Source of the DNA: Actinomycetota bacterium | Lineage (GTDB): Bacteria; Actinomycetota; Actinomycetes; Nanopelagicales; Nanopelagicaceae | Assembly: GCA_009705235.1 (NCBI GenBank) | Contig: WLCR01000008.1 | Location: 1 to 17,438, forward strand | Direction: 5' to 3' | Length of the DNA: 17,438 nt | Shown: piece after piece, positions 5,200 through 13,213 of the stretch | Layout: each line of letters starts with the position of its first letter | How positions within the stretch are numbered: position 1 is the first letter of the stretch | The notes under the pieces: generated by a model | What the model saw: the letters and a program-made list of their open reading frames with translations, nothing else | Told to the model about the DNA's origin: nothing | Database searches by the model: none | Position numbers and translations under genes: made by a program

Positions 5200-6462
5200 A
5201 TGAAAAAAATCAGCAATTTGAGGCGGGTAACCGCTTCAAGCCTTGCGGTGTTGTTAGTCGGCGGGTTAATGGCGACGACACCAGCAAAGGCAGCAGATCC
5301 AATCACTTTAACCATGTGGACTCGTTCGGTCACTGCCGTTCAGTCACAAGACATGGTTAATGCATACAATTTGGCCAATAAAGGCAAAGTTGAAATTAAA
5401 TTAACAGTCGTTCCTTTTGCTGAGTATCTTGCCAAAGTTTCTGCGGCAGCAGCAGCAAATAATTTGCCAGATATTCTTGCGGCAAATGTTATCGACGGAC
5501 CCAACTATACCCGCAGTGGATTGTGGTTGAATATTGATTCACGAATTAAAAAGTTGCCTTATCGCGGGGAACTAGCAGCTGGTCATATGGCCTCGGCTCT
5601 TTATAACCGCAGGTACTATGCAGTTCCGCACGTAGTAGATGCAAGTTCAATTTATTACAACAAAGTTTTATTTGAGAAGGCTGGTCTAGATCCAAACAAG
5701 CCACCAACTTCACTCAATGAAATGGCATCAATGGCTGCAAAGATAAGTGCATTGGGTGATGGAGTTAACGGACTCTACTTCCCAGGCAATTGTGGCGGAT
5801 GTCTAGCGTTTACGCTGTTCCCATCAATTTGGGCGCAAGGACAACGAGTCTTGAATATAAACGGTAATGGTTCATATCTTGGGACAGCAAAAGCTAAGGC
5901 TGTCTTCAATGTTTACAACAAGATGTGGAAAGCCGGAACAATGGCGGCAGGGTCAAAGAATGAAGCCGGTGCGACACAGAACGCTGTATTTGAATCAGGA
6001 AAAGCAGGCTTTGCTTTGCTTGGATCAAAAGCACTTGGAACCATTAAAGAAAGCGATAAGCTCAAAATTGGTCTTGTTGCTTTGAGCGGACCTGATGGTG
6101 GCACTTCGACATTTGTTGGAGGAGACACAATCGGTATCTCTGCCACTTCTAAAAATGCTGATGCAGCGTGGAATTTCCTTCAATGGACTTTGGAAGAGAA
6201 GCAACAGATTGATATTTATGCTTCCAAGAATTTCATGACATCACGTCGCGATCTAGCAAATAATAAGTTTGCGCTCGCAGATCCACGCATGGTTCTTTTG
6301 AATAAGCTCCTTGCCACTGGACAAAGCCCATATGCAAATCGCTTTTTCCAGACCTTCAACGACGCAAATGGTCCATGGATCCTATTTGTCCGAGAAGCGA
6401 TCTTCGGAAATGGTGTGTCGCCTCAACTGCTAGCGAAGCTGAACGCTTCTTTAGCGGGCTAG
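5200..6462 (+). CDS. ABC transporter sugar-binding protein (UgpB/MalE-type, family 1)
   Basis: This 420-residue precursor is an extracellular solute-binding protein of the carbohydrate (CUT1) class. It captures the sugar outside the membrane and delivers it to the two permeases encoded next. The signal peptide is MKKISNLRRVTASSLAVLLV..., with an AKA-A type cleavage site near residue 31. No lipobox cysteine is present, which is unusual for a Gram-positive binding protein. Family features include ITLTMWTRSV at the mature start, an early ADILAANVIDGPNY-like strand region (seen as NLPDILAANV), and AWNFLQWTLEEKQQ near residue 320. The ATG at 5200 is set by GAGGAGAG upstream. It is the first gene of the arabinose operon, directly downstream of the promoter and operator. 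The ligand is inferred from the operon to be L-arabinose or an arabino-oligosaccharide. A glycoside is favoured because the transporter is CUT1-like and a cytoplasmic glycosidase follows. Confidence 0.9.
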   Translation: MKKISNLRRVTASSLAVLLVGGLMATTPAKAADPITLTMWTRSVTAVQSQDMVNAYNLANKGKVEIKLTVVPFAEYLAKVSAAAAANNLPDILAANVIDGPNYTRSGLWLNIDSRIKKLPYRGELAAGHMASALYNRRYYAVPHVVDASSIYYNKVLFEKAGLDPNKPPTSLNEMASMAAKISALGDGVNGLYFPGNCGGCLAFTLFPSIWAQGQRVLNINGNGSYLGTAKAKAVFNVYNKMWKAGTMAAGSKNEAGATQNAVFESGKAGFALLGSKALGTIKESDKLKIGLVALSGPDGGTSTFVGGDTIGISATSKNADAAWNFLQWTLEEKQQIDIYASKNFMTSRRDLANNKFALADPRMVLLNKLLATGQSPYANRFFQTFNDANGPWILFVREAIFGNGVSPQLLAKLNASLAG

Positions 6463-6487
6463 CAAAAAACGGAAGGTAGAGACTTCC
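6429..6487 (+). other. Two stem-loops at the 3' end of the binding-protein gene
   Basis: GCTAGCGAAGC (6429-6439) pairs with GCTTCTTTAGC (6445-6455) with one mismatch and one G-U pair, around a 5-nt loop. GGAAG (6471-6475) pairs with CTTCC (6483-6487). Neither is followed by a T-run, so they are not classic terminators. Hairpins after a binding-protein gene can protect its mRNA segment and raise its level relative to the permeases; that role is inferred. The first hairpin overlaps the last codons, so coding constraint could also explain it. Confidence 0.35.
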
Positions 6488-6521
6488 ACTTAAAAAATAG
6501 ATAGAGAGGAATCACCGCATC

Positions 6522-7463
6522 GTGGTAGTTGCAAATCCAGAAGCATTGAGCGTTAAACACTCAATGCGCCGAAGTAGACCGAATCGAGGGTTTAGGTCTA
6601 CAGGTATGGGTTGGCTGTTTGCAGCTCCAGCAGTGGTGATTCTTCTCTTCTTTTTTATAGTTCCTCTCGGCTATTCCGTAGTTATGTCTACTAAGAATTG
6701 GCCACTTCTCGGAACAGACCGCCCCACAAATTTTCCCGATAACTATATACAACTCTCCGATAATGAACTTTTCATGAATTCGCTGTTGTTCACAGTTAAA
6801 TACACAGCGATAATTTCAATAATATTGTTAACTTTAAGTCTAGGCCTTGCCTTGTTGGTGCAGGAAAGTAAGCAAGGCACAAGCGGAATATTGCGAACTG
6901 TATATTTCTTACCTGTAGTCACTGGGTTGAGCACGGCTGCCTTACTATTTTTAGGGTTTTTGAATCCAACCGTGGGTCCAATGACACGAATACTAAGTTT
7001 CTTCGGTATGGAACCTGATTGGTTAGGTACTCCAAATCTTGCACTGACAAGTACTGTCATGATGATGACCTGGCGATTTGCTGGTTTTTACATGGTGATA
7101 ATGCTTTCTGGATTGCAGGCAATCCCACAAGATATTTATGAATCTGCAGCCGTCGATGGAGCTAATCGCATAAATACCTTTAGATATATAACAGCTCCGT
7201 TGATGAAGTCTACGTTTTCACTTTGCCTAATTTTGATTTTAACGGGCGGAATGGTTGCCTTCGAGCAGTTCTATATCTTGACTTCGGGCGGACCAGATAA
7301 CTCAACCGTGACAATAGTAATGACGATCTTTCGTGAAGCTTTTAGTCAATTCGAGATGGGATCAGCCGCGGCAATGTCGGTTGTTCTTCTAATCGCCCTG
7401 GTGATGATGAATGTTCTGCAACTTCGTCTCGTGCGGAAAGATGAGTCTGGAGAAACCAGATGA
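6522..7463 (+). CDS. ABC sugar transporter permease (MalF/UgpA type)
   Basis: This 313-residue inner-membrane permease of the CUT1 class has six predicted helices. A short cytoplasmic N-terminus is followed by WLFAAPAVVILLFFFIVPLG (helix 1). The EAA loop that docks the ATPase is at about residues 207-226, IYESAAVDGANRINTFRYITAP (key residues Glu207, Asp212, Gly213, Pro226). TSGGP at residues 254-258 is the conserved segment of this permease class before the last helices. The start is GTG at 6522. GAGAGGA is upstream but 11 nt away, slightly long, so translation may be modest compared with the binding protein. An ATG at codon 15 is an alternative start. The stop overlaps the next permease's ATG (ATGA). 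It forms the transmembrane channel with its neighbour. Confidence 0.9.
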   Translation: MVVANPEALSVKHSMRRSRPNRGFRSTGMGWLFAAPAVVILLFFFIVPLGYSVVMSTKNWPLLGTDRPTNFPDNYIQLSDNELFMNSLLFTVKYTAIISIILLTLSLGLALLVQESKQGTSGILRTVYFLPVVTGLSTAALLFLGFLNPTVGPMTRILSFFGMEPDWLGTPNLALTSTVMMMTWRFAGFYMVIMLSGLQAIPQDIYESAAVDGANRINTFRYITAPLMKSTFSLCLILILTGGMVAFEQFYILTSGGPDNSTVTIVMTIFREAFSQFEMGSAAAMSVVLLIALVMMNVLQLRLVRKDESGETR

Positions 7464-8254
7464 AACGTTCTCGCTTGCAATTAATTGTGGGGATCCCAAT
7501 AGCTGGGCTCTTTCTCGGACCAATTCTTTGGGTTCTTTGGGGATCTGTCAGATATGGCGACGGAAGTTTTACTTTTAACAACTTCTCACGCTTGTTTGAG
7601 TACGGCGAAGGGTTAACTACGTATGTGATAAATACGCTTGTAGTTGTCCTTATAACTGTTACAGGCTCTTTAGTAGTTTCACTATTTGCTGGATATGCGT
7701 TTAATCGAATTAAATTTAAAGGTAGCAAAATACTATTCATTGGAATACTGTCAATTTTAATGGTTCCACATGCCAGCTTATTGATCCCTTTATTTATATG
7801 GTTAAATAAATTACATCTAGGAAATAGCTTAATCGGGCTCAGTTTCGTAATGATTATGTATCAATTACCCTTTTCAGTATTTATGATGCGTAATTCTTTT
7901 GAATCCGTACCAAAAGAAATAGATGAGGCAGCAATGATTGACGGCTGCGGCAGGTTGTCGATAATTTTCAAGGTATTACTTCCAGCCGTTCGCCCCGGAA
8001 TGATTACAGTTGGACTTTTTGCATTTCTTGCAGCGTGGAATGAGTTCATTACTGCACTTATTTTACTAAACGACGGAACCAAATTTACTGTGCCTCTGAT
8101 GCTGGTCAACCTTGTTAGAGGCGACTTTGGATCGATCGACTTTGGTGCATTACAAGCAGGGATTGTAATTTCTGCAGCCCCATGCGTAGCACTCTTTTTT
8201 GTATTACAGAAATATTTTGTAGGCGGTTTTTCAGCAGGTGCGGTTAAAGGCTAA
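7460..8254 (+). CDS. ABC sugar transporter permease (MalG/UgpE type)
   Basis: This 264-residue partner permease of the CUT1 class has six predicted helices, beginning with LIVGIPIAGLFLGPILWVLW. The EAA loop is at about residues 156-175 (EAAMIDGCGRLSIIFKVLLP; Glu156, Asp161, Gly162, Pro175). The C-terminal end, KYFVGGFSAGAVKG, is the standard tail of MalG-type proteins (FVxGltaGAVKG). It begins inside the stop of the preceding permease (ATGA overlap), so the two are translationally coupled. No ATP-binding subunit is encoded in the operon; a shared MsmK/UgpC-like ATPase from elsewhere in the genome is presumably used. Confidence 0.92.
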   Translation: MKRSRLQLIVGIPIAGLFLGPILWVLWGSVRYGDGSFTFNNFSRLFEYGEGLTTYVINTLVVVLITVTGSLVVSLFAGYAFNRIKFKGSKILFIGILSILMVPHASLLIPLFIWLNKLHLGNSLIGLSFVMIMYQLPFSVFMMRNSFESVPKEIDEAAMIDGCGRLSIIFKVLLPAVRPGMITVGLFAFLAAWNEFITALILLNDGTKFTVPLMLVNLVRGDFGSIDFGALQAGIVISAAPCVALFFVLQKYFVGGFSAGAVKG

Positions 8255-8276
8255 TGGCGACAAAGGAGAATAGGAA

Positions 8277-10217
8277 ATGACAAAAGAAGTAAAGGCAATC
8301 AGTGTGATTCCAGTGTCACCATCGAAGTATCAATCACGTCCTCTTGACATTCGTGATGTGCAATTGACAGGTGGTTTTTGGTATACGCGACAGAAGCAAA
8401 ATACCGAAAGAGTGCTCGATCATGCAGATAGCTGGATAGAAAAACTTGGTTGGTACGATGCCTTTATAGCCGCTGCTGGTGGAACTCCAAAAAGACCTTT
8501 GCAGGGAAAACTTTTCACAGATGCAGATGTTTACAAGACCCTAGAAGGAATGATCTGGGAAGTTGCAGCTAGACCAGATGCCGTTCGTGAAGCTCGGATC
8601 CTAGAGATTTCCAAGTTAATCGCAGATGCACAAGAAGATGACGGGTATATAAATTCATTCTTTGGAATAAAGGGCAGAGAATTTCGCTATTCAGATGTTG
8701 CGCATGGGCACGAACTTTATTGCGGCGGACATTTCTTTCAGGCAGCCGTGGCACGAATTAGAAGCGGACACGATGACCTCCTAACTCAAACGGCCATCCG
8801 CTTTGCGGATCGAATTTGCGAAGACTTTGGCCCTGGAGGGATAGAGGGCTCAGATGGCCATCCTGAAATAGAAGTTGCACTCATGGAACTTTATAGAGCG
8901 ACAGGCGATAAAAAGTATTTAGACCAAGCAAAGAGATTTATTGATGGCCGCGGATATAAGACTTTTGAGCAGCATGCAATTGGCTGGGAGTACTACAGCG
9001 ATGATATGCCAGTACGGGAAGCAACTGTTTTTAGAGGCCATGTTGTACGTGCATTATATTTCGCGGCTGGTGTAGTTGATTTAGCAGTAGAGACCGATGA
9101 TTTGCAGTTGCTTGAAGCATTAAAAACGCAGTGGGCAAATACTTGGGCAAAGAGAACTTATATTACGGGTGGCATGGGTGCTCGCCATCTTGGAGAGTCT
9201 TACGGGGATGATTTCGAACTTTCTCCAGAACGTGCATATACAGAAACTTGCGGTTCTGTCGCCGCAATCATGGTTGCGTGGCGATTACTTCTAGCAACGA
9301 ATGATTCACATTATGGAGATGCTATAGAGCGATTGCTGTATAACATGATTGCAACGCACCCTTCTGTCGAAGGTGATCGTTTCTTTTATGCTAATCCTCT
9401 ACAAAAAAGAGAACCAGGAATTTACGCGCAGCCAGGTGAAGCGCCTTTCAGAAAAGATACGCTCCGCGCCGAATGGTTTTGGGTTTCATGTTGCCCAACA
9501 AACTATGTTCGATTGATGGCAAGTCTTTCAGGGTATATGGCTACGACTAGTAAATCTGAGATCCGGATTCACCAGTTCTTTACTGGCGATATTTCAACAA
9601 CAACTGATGATGGAAAATTGATTGAGCTAGCTGTAGAAACAGATTACCCATGGGATGGAACTATAAAAGTCACCTTTAAAAACTCTCCTGGGGAAATTAA
9701 CCTTGCACTCAGAGTCCCAAATTGGGCGGTCGGCTCGACTCTTAGCTTTAATGGAAATTCACAGACAGTCGCGCCAGGTTTTGCCGAAATTAAGCACAAT
9801 TTCCAAGCTGGGGACACTGTGACTTTAGAGCTTGAGATGAAAATTAGAGTATTAGAGCCAGACTCACGGATAAATGCGGTTCGCGACACTGTAGCAGTTG
9901 AGCGCGGCCCACTTCTATTTTGTGCGGAGGAATTGGAGAGTAACGGGAGCAAAGTTGATTTAGATAACTTTGTATTCAATCTCAAGGATTCAATTCAGGA
10001 AGTCAACATAGACGGCCCAGGAGATGCGTCAAAAGCAATTCGTATTTCCGGAAAAGTTTTGTCAAAAGAGAACAATGAAGAGTGGCCATATCTTGAAAAT
10101 AAAAGAGCCAGAACAGCGGTTAATGCAAGCATTGATCTCATTCCTTATTACGCATGGTCAAATAGAGGTTTTTCGACTATGCGTGTCTGGATCCCATTTC
10201 ACGAAGACACTAAATAA
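8277..10217 (+). CDS. GH127 beta-L-arabinofuranosidase-like glycoside hydrolase, cytoplasmic
   Basis: This 646-residue enzyme belongs to glycoside hydrolase family 127 (former DUF1680), whose founding member HypBA1 releases L-arabinose from beta-L-arabinofuranosides. An alpha/alpha barrel fills about residues 20-430, followed by C-terminal beta domains. The unusual zinc-cysteine active site is intact: Glu323 and Cys325 (YTETC) and Cys405-Cys406 (WVSCCPTNY), matching HypBA1 Glu338, Cys340, Cys417 and Cys418. Glu307 (HLGES) sits 16 residues before Glu323, as does the acid/base Glu322 in HypBA1. In that enzyme the first Cys of the CC pair is the nucleophile. No signal peptide is present, so it acts on imported substrate. 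AAAGGAG lies before the ATG. Other GH127 members act on different sugars (for example aceric acid in rhamnogalacturonan II), but the araBDA genes downstream strongly favour arabinose release. Confidence 0.9.
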   Translation: MTKEVKAISVIPVSPSKYQSRPLDIRDVQLTGGFWYTRQKQNTERVLDHADSWIEKLGWYDAFIAAAGGTPKRPLQGKLFTDADVYKTLEGMIWEVAARPDAVREARILEISKLIADAQEDDGYINSFFGIKGREFRYSDVAHGHELYCGGHFFQAAVARIRSGHDDLLTQTAIRFADRICEDFGPGGIEGSDGHPEIEVALMELYRATGDKKYLDQAKRFIDGRGYKTFEQHAIGWEYYSDDMPVREATVFRGHVVRALYFAAGVVDLAVETDDLQLLEALKTQWANTWAKRTYITGGMGARHLGESYGDDFELSPERAYTETCGSVAAIMVAWRLLLATNDSHYGDAIERLLYNMIATHPSVEGDRFFYANPLQKREPGIYAQPGEAPFRKDTLRAEWFWVSCCPTNYVRLMASLSGYMATTSKSEIRIHQFFTGDISTTTDDGKLIELAVETDYPWDGTIKVTFKNSPGEINLALRVPNWAVGSTLSFNGNSQTVAPGFAEIKHNFQAGDTVTLELEMKIRVLEPDSRINAVRDTVAVERGPLLFCAEELESNGSKVDLDNFVFNLKDSIQEVNIDGPGDASKAIRISGKVLSKENNEEWPYLENKRARTAVNASIDLIPYYAWSNRGFSTMRVWIPFHEDTK

Positions 10218-10235
10218 CGGACAAGGACAGGAAAA

Positions 10236-10871
10236 ATGACACTACCAATTAAAAAGACAGCAATCGTATTAATAGAACCACAAAATGATTTCTTATCAGC
10301 AGGTGGAACTATGTATGCCCACATCGCAGATCAGCTAAAAGAACGAAATACCATTCAACATATAGCTGATCTACTTGAAGGTGCACGTAAAAAAGGCATC
10401 AAAATCATGTACGTGCCTTTTCATCCTTTTGAAGAAGGCTTCCCTGAACTTCCACGCTCTGGACCAGGAGCTACGGGATTGCGCGGAATTGAAATGGATA
10501 TGGAAGCAGATTGGGGAACAGGTGCTTGGCTCAAAGGAACTCCTGGACCTGAAATCGTCACACCACTAACTCCACAACCAGGAGATATTGTGATTGAGGG
10601 AAAGAAGACTCTAGATGCCTTCCATTCAACGGCGCTTGACTACATGCTCCGCGCCAACGAAATTGAACACGTGGTATTTAGCGGGTTTCATACAAATTGG
10701 TGTGTTGAGTCAAGTGCTCGTTCAGCCTATGACAAAGGTTACCGTGTAATTGTGGCGAGCGACTGCACTGCCACAGATACCGAAGAAGAACAGTCTTATG
10801 CTGAACGTTGGATTTTTCCAAAAATCGGAAGAGTTATGACAGGCAAGCAAATTCTGGATGAAGCTAAGTAA
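10236..10871 (+). CDS. Isochorismatase-like cysteine hydrolase, substrate unknown
   Basis: This 211-residue cytoplasmic enzyme of the isochorismatase-like (nicotinamidase/ureidoacrylate hydrolase) superfamily has its catalytic triad visible. The residues are Asp18 (EPQNDF), Lys123 (IEGKKTLDAF; Lys six residues before the conserved Phe129) and Cys156 (HTNWCVESSARSA), in the usual order and spacing. These enzymes mostly hydrolyse amide C-N bonds, less often vinyl ethers. An insertion of about 45 residues between 60 and 105 (rich in Gly, Pro and acidic residues) sits where substrate specificity usually lies. AGGACAGG precedes the ATG. It is embedded in the arabinose operon, 18 bp after the GH127 gene and 9 bp before araB. 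It has no place in the standard L-arabinose pathway. It could process a nitrogenous part of the imported compound or detoxify a side product; neither is shown. Confidence 0.85.
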   Translation: MTLPIKKTAIVLIEPQNDFLSAGGTMYAHIADQLKERNTIQHIADLLEGARKKGIKIMYVPFHPFEEGFPELPRSGPGATGLRGIEMDMEADWGTGAWLKGTPGPEIVTPLTPQPGDIVIEGKKTLDAFHSTALDYMLRANEIEHVVFSGFHTNWCVESSARSAYDKGYRVIVASDCTATDTEEEQSYAERWIFPKIGRVMTGKQILDEAK

Positions 10872-10880
10872 CACTAACTA

Positions 10881-12548
10881 ATGTCAACAGAGATGTTCGG
10901 TGAAAAGTATGTAATTGGTGTCGATTTCGGCACCCTTTCAGGGCGTGCACTACTGGTGCGCGTCTCTGATGGGGCCGAGATCGCTACCGCCGTTCATCCC
11001 TATAGAAATGGTGTGTTGGAGGAATTCCTCCCGGATGGCACTACAAATCTTAAACCAGATTGGGCTTTACAAGTTCCACACGATTACATAGAGGTATTAC
11101 AGGAGACAATTCCAAAAGTATTACAACAAGCCGGAGTCTCTAAAGATAACGTAATTGGAATCGCCACTGATTTTACTGCTTGCACTGTCTTGCCAACCAT
11201 GAGTGATGGAACCCCTTTGTGTGAGCTAGATGAATTCAAATCACGTCCGCACGCTTATGCAAAATTGTGGAAACATCATGCTGCACAAAAGCATGCCGAT
11301 CGCATAAATAATTTGGCACATGAGCGTAGAGAACCTTGGATTAATCGGTACGGGGGCAAGATTTCATCTGAATGGGAGTTTGCCAAAGGCCTTCAACTTT
11401 TAGAAGAGGACCAACAACTTTATTCAACAATGAAACATTGGGTTGAAGCATCTGATTGGATAGTCTGGCAACTGTGTGGCAGATATATTCGCAATATTTG
11501 CGCCACTGGATTCAAAGCGATACTGCAAGACAATGAGTATCCAAGTAGAGAGTTTCTAAAAGCTCTCAATCCTGATTTTGAAGATTTTGTTGAAACAAAA
11601 GTCCGCCAAGAGCTTGGTCAATTAGGCGATGTTGCTGGTTTACTCACAGAGGAAGCAGCACTATGGACTGGGCTTAACCCCGGCATTGTCGTTGCAGTGG
11701 GCAATGTTGACGCGCATGCAACTTCAGCTGCAGCTAATGCCACTCAAGTCGGAGAGCTTGTTGCGATTATGGGCACATCCACCTGCCACGTAATGGTTGG
11801 TGCAGGACTTTCGACAGTTCAGGGCATGTGTGGAGTAGTGATGGGTGGGATTGTCCCGGGAAAATGGGGATATGAAGCGGGCCAAAGTGGAGTTGGAGAT
11901 ATTTTTGCTTGGTTTACACGTAATTTTGTACCAGCTGAATATGAAGAAAAAGCTGCTCTCGAGGGTAAGGATATTCATGACTATTTAGCTGATTTAGCTC
12001 GAAATAACCCAGTGGGATCCCACGGGTTGGTAGCTCTAGATTGGCAAAGCGGGAATCGATCCACGCTTATTGATCACACTCTTTCTGGATTGATTCTGGG
12101 GTTAACTCTTGCAACAAAACCTGAGGATATCTATCAAGCACTCGTTGAAGCAACAGCATTTGGGACAAGAAAAATCATTGAAGCATTCAATGAGAGTGGC
12201 GTGCCAGTAAAAACCTTTATTGCTGCTGGTGGGTTAGCAAAAAGTGAGTTTGTAATGCAAACCTATGCAAATATCTTAAATCGTCCTGTAGATGTAGTTA
12301 ATTCTGAGCAGAGCTCTGCACTTGGATCAGCAATCCACGCAGCAGTTGCCGCCGGTGCCTATACGAATATTGAAGAGGCGTCGGCAGTAATGGGAGGAAG
12401 AACAGAAGCAAAATATCTTCCAGATTTATCTAAAACATCGGTGTATGACTCACTATATGAGCAGTATGTTTACCTGTATGAACTATTTGGCACAGGCGAG
12501 AAAATGCATGCACTGCGCGATATACGTGACACTGCGAAGGTGAGCTAA
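10881..12548 (+). CDS. araB: Ribulokinase (FGGY family)
   Basis: This 555-residue kinase phosphorylates L-ribulose to L-ribulose-5-phosphate with ATP, the second step of L-arabinose catabolism. The FGGY N-domain begins with YVIGVDFGTLSGRALLV (Asp15 in the phosphate-binding loop). The C-domain contains AIMGTSTCHVMVG and ATAFGTRKIIEAF, followed by FIAAGGLAKSEFVMQTYANIL, the FGGY adenosine-binding region. Length agrees with bacterial AraB (about 560). The ATG at 10881 gives a slightly extended N-terminus; the ATG at 10893 is equally possible, since neither has a good Shine-Dalgarno. Its context between the hydrolase and araD, with araA further downstream, supports the assignment over xylulokinase, as does the long insertion (residues about 30-60) characteristic of ribulokinases. 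Confidence 0.93.
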   Translation: MSTEMFGEKYVIGVDFGTLSGRALLVRVSDGAEIATAVHPYRNGVLEEFLPDGTTNLKPDWALQVPHDYIEVLQETIPKVLQQAGVSKDNVIGIATDFTACTVLPTMSDGTPLCELDEFKSRPHAYAKLWKHHAAQKHADRINNLAHERREPWINRYGGKISSEWEFAKGLQLLEEDQQLYSTMKHWVEASDWIVWQLCGRYIRNICATGFKAILQDNEYPSREFLKALNPDFEDFVETKVRQELGQLGDVAGLLTEEAALWTGLNPGIVVAVGNVDAHATSAAANATQVGELVAIMGTSTCHVMVGAGLSTVQGMCGVVMGGIVPGKWGYEAGQSGVGDIFAWFTRNFVPAEYEEKAALEGKDIHDYLADLARNNPVGSHGLVALDWQSGNRSTLIDHTLSGLILGLTLATKPEDIYQALVEATAFGTRKIIEAFNESGVPVKTFIAAGGLAKSEFVMQTYANILNRPVDVVNSEQSSALGSAIHAAVAAGAYTNIEEASAVMGGRTEAKYLPDLSKTSVYDSLYEQYVYLYELFGTGEKMHALRDIRDTAKVS

Positions 12549-12552
12549 AGCG

Positions 12553-13212
12553 ATGAACAAAGGTAATTTGCGCAAAAATCTGTGTGCCCTGAATGTAAGT
12601 TTAGTGTCGGAAGGTTTAGTCAAAGGAACTTCAGGCAATGTTTCTGAATGTCTTCCAGATCGAACAGGGTTCTATATCAAACCAAGTGGCGTTCCGTACT
12701 CGCAACTTAAACCAAGTCAAATGGTTTTGTGTGATTTTGATGGAAAGGTGATAAAAGGAGAATTACAACCTTCTAGTGATACCGCCGCGCATGCATATAT
12801 TTATCGAAACATGCCAGATGTAGGTGGCATTACACATACACATTCACAATATGCCAGTGCTTGGTCAGCGGTAGGGAAAGCCATTCCTTGCGCACTTACT
12901 GCAATGGCCGATGAATTTGGTGGCGAAATCCCAGTAGGACCTTTTGCCGTAATTGGTAATGATGATATCGGGCGTGGGGTTGTAGAAACTCTTAAAAATA
13001 GCCGTTCTAGCGCAGTTTTGATGGCTAACCACGGAGTATTTACAATCGGGAGAAACGCAGAATCCTCAGTCAAATCAGCCGTGATGTGTGAGGATGTTGC
13101 CAAAACTCTTTGGATAGCATCTCAATTAGGACCAATTGTTCCGATTTTACAAAAAAATATTGATTATCTGTACAACCGGTACCACAACATTTATGGGCAA
13201 AAGGAGGTTTGA
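12553..13212 (+). CDS. araD: L-ribulose-5-phosphate 4-epimerase
   Basis: This 219-residue class II aldolase/epimerase converts L-ribulose-5-phosphate to D-xylulose-5-phosphate through a zinc-bound retro-aldol step. Zinc ligands His95 and His97 (ITHTHSQYA) and a third histidine, His160 (MANHGVFT), are visible. Asp76 (SSDTAAH) and Asp120 (AMADEFGG) fall at the E. coli AraD numbering. The GTSGNVS phosphate loop (about 25-31) and KPSGV (43-47) are also in place. It is about 12 residues shorter than the E. coli enzyme. L-fuculose-phosphate aldolase has the same fold, but the araBDA neighbourhood decides for AraD. It starts 4 bp after araB, and its last codons contain the araA ribosome binding site. 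Confidence 0.92.
   Translation: MNKGNLRKNLCALNVSLVSEGLVKGTSGNVSECLPDRTGFYIKPSGVPYSQLKPSQMVLCDFDGKVIKGELQPSSDTAAHAYIYRNMPDVGGITHTHSQYASAWSAVGKAIPCALTAMADEFGGEIPVGPFAVIGNDDIGRGVVETLKNSRSSAVLMANHGVFTIGRNAESSVKSAVMCEDVAKTLWIASQLGPIVPILQKNIDYLYNRYHNIYGQKEV
13200..13207 (+). promoter_or_regulatory. Ribosome binding site fixing the araA start
   Basis: AAAGGAGG, a near-perfect Shine-Dalgarno, lies 6 nt before the ATG at 13214, inside the last codons of araD. It rules out the upstream in-frame ATG at 13136, which would overlap araD by 77 bp and add 26 residues unlike any isomerase. Confidence 0.85.
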
Positions 13213-13213
13213 A

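Noticed and set aside
7342..7740. 132-codon minus-strand open frame across the permease junction
   Set aside because: It is antisense to two intact permeases, has no family resemblance, and its length is explained by codon bias on the opposite strand. The same holds for the minus-strand frames at 9644-9985, 13840-14211 and 6743-7060.
13136..13213. N-terminal extension of araA from the in-frame ATG at 13136
   Set aside because: It would overlap araD by 77 bp and add 26 residues not found in isomerases; AAAGGAGG sits 6 nt before the ATG at 13214, and the catalytic residue numbering then matches E. coli AraA.
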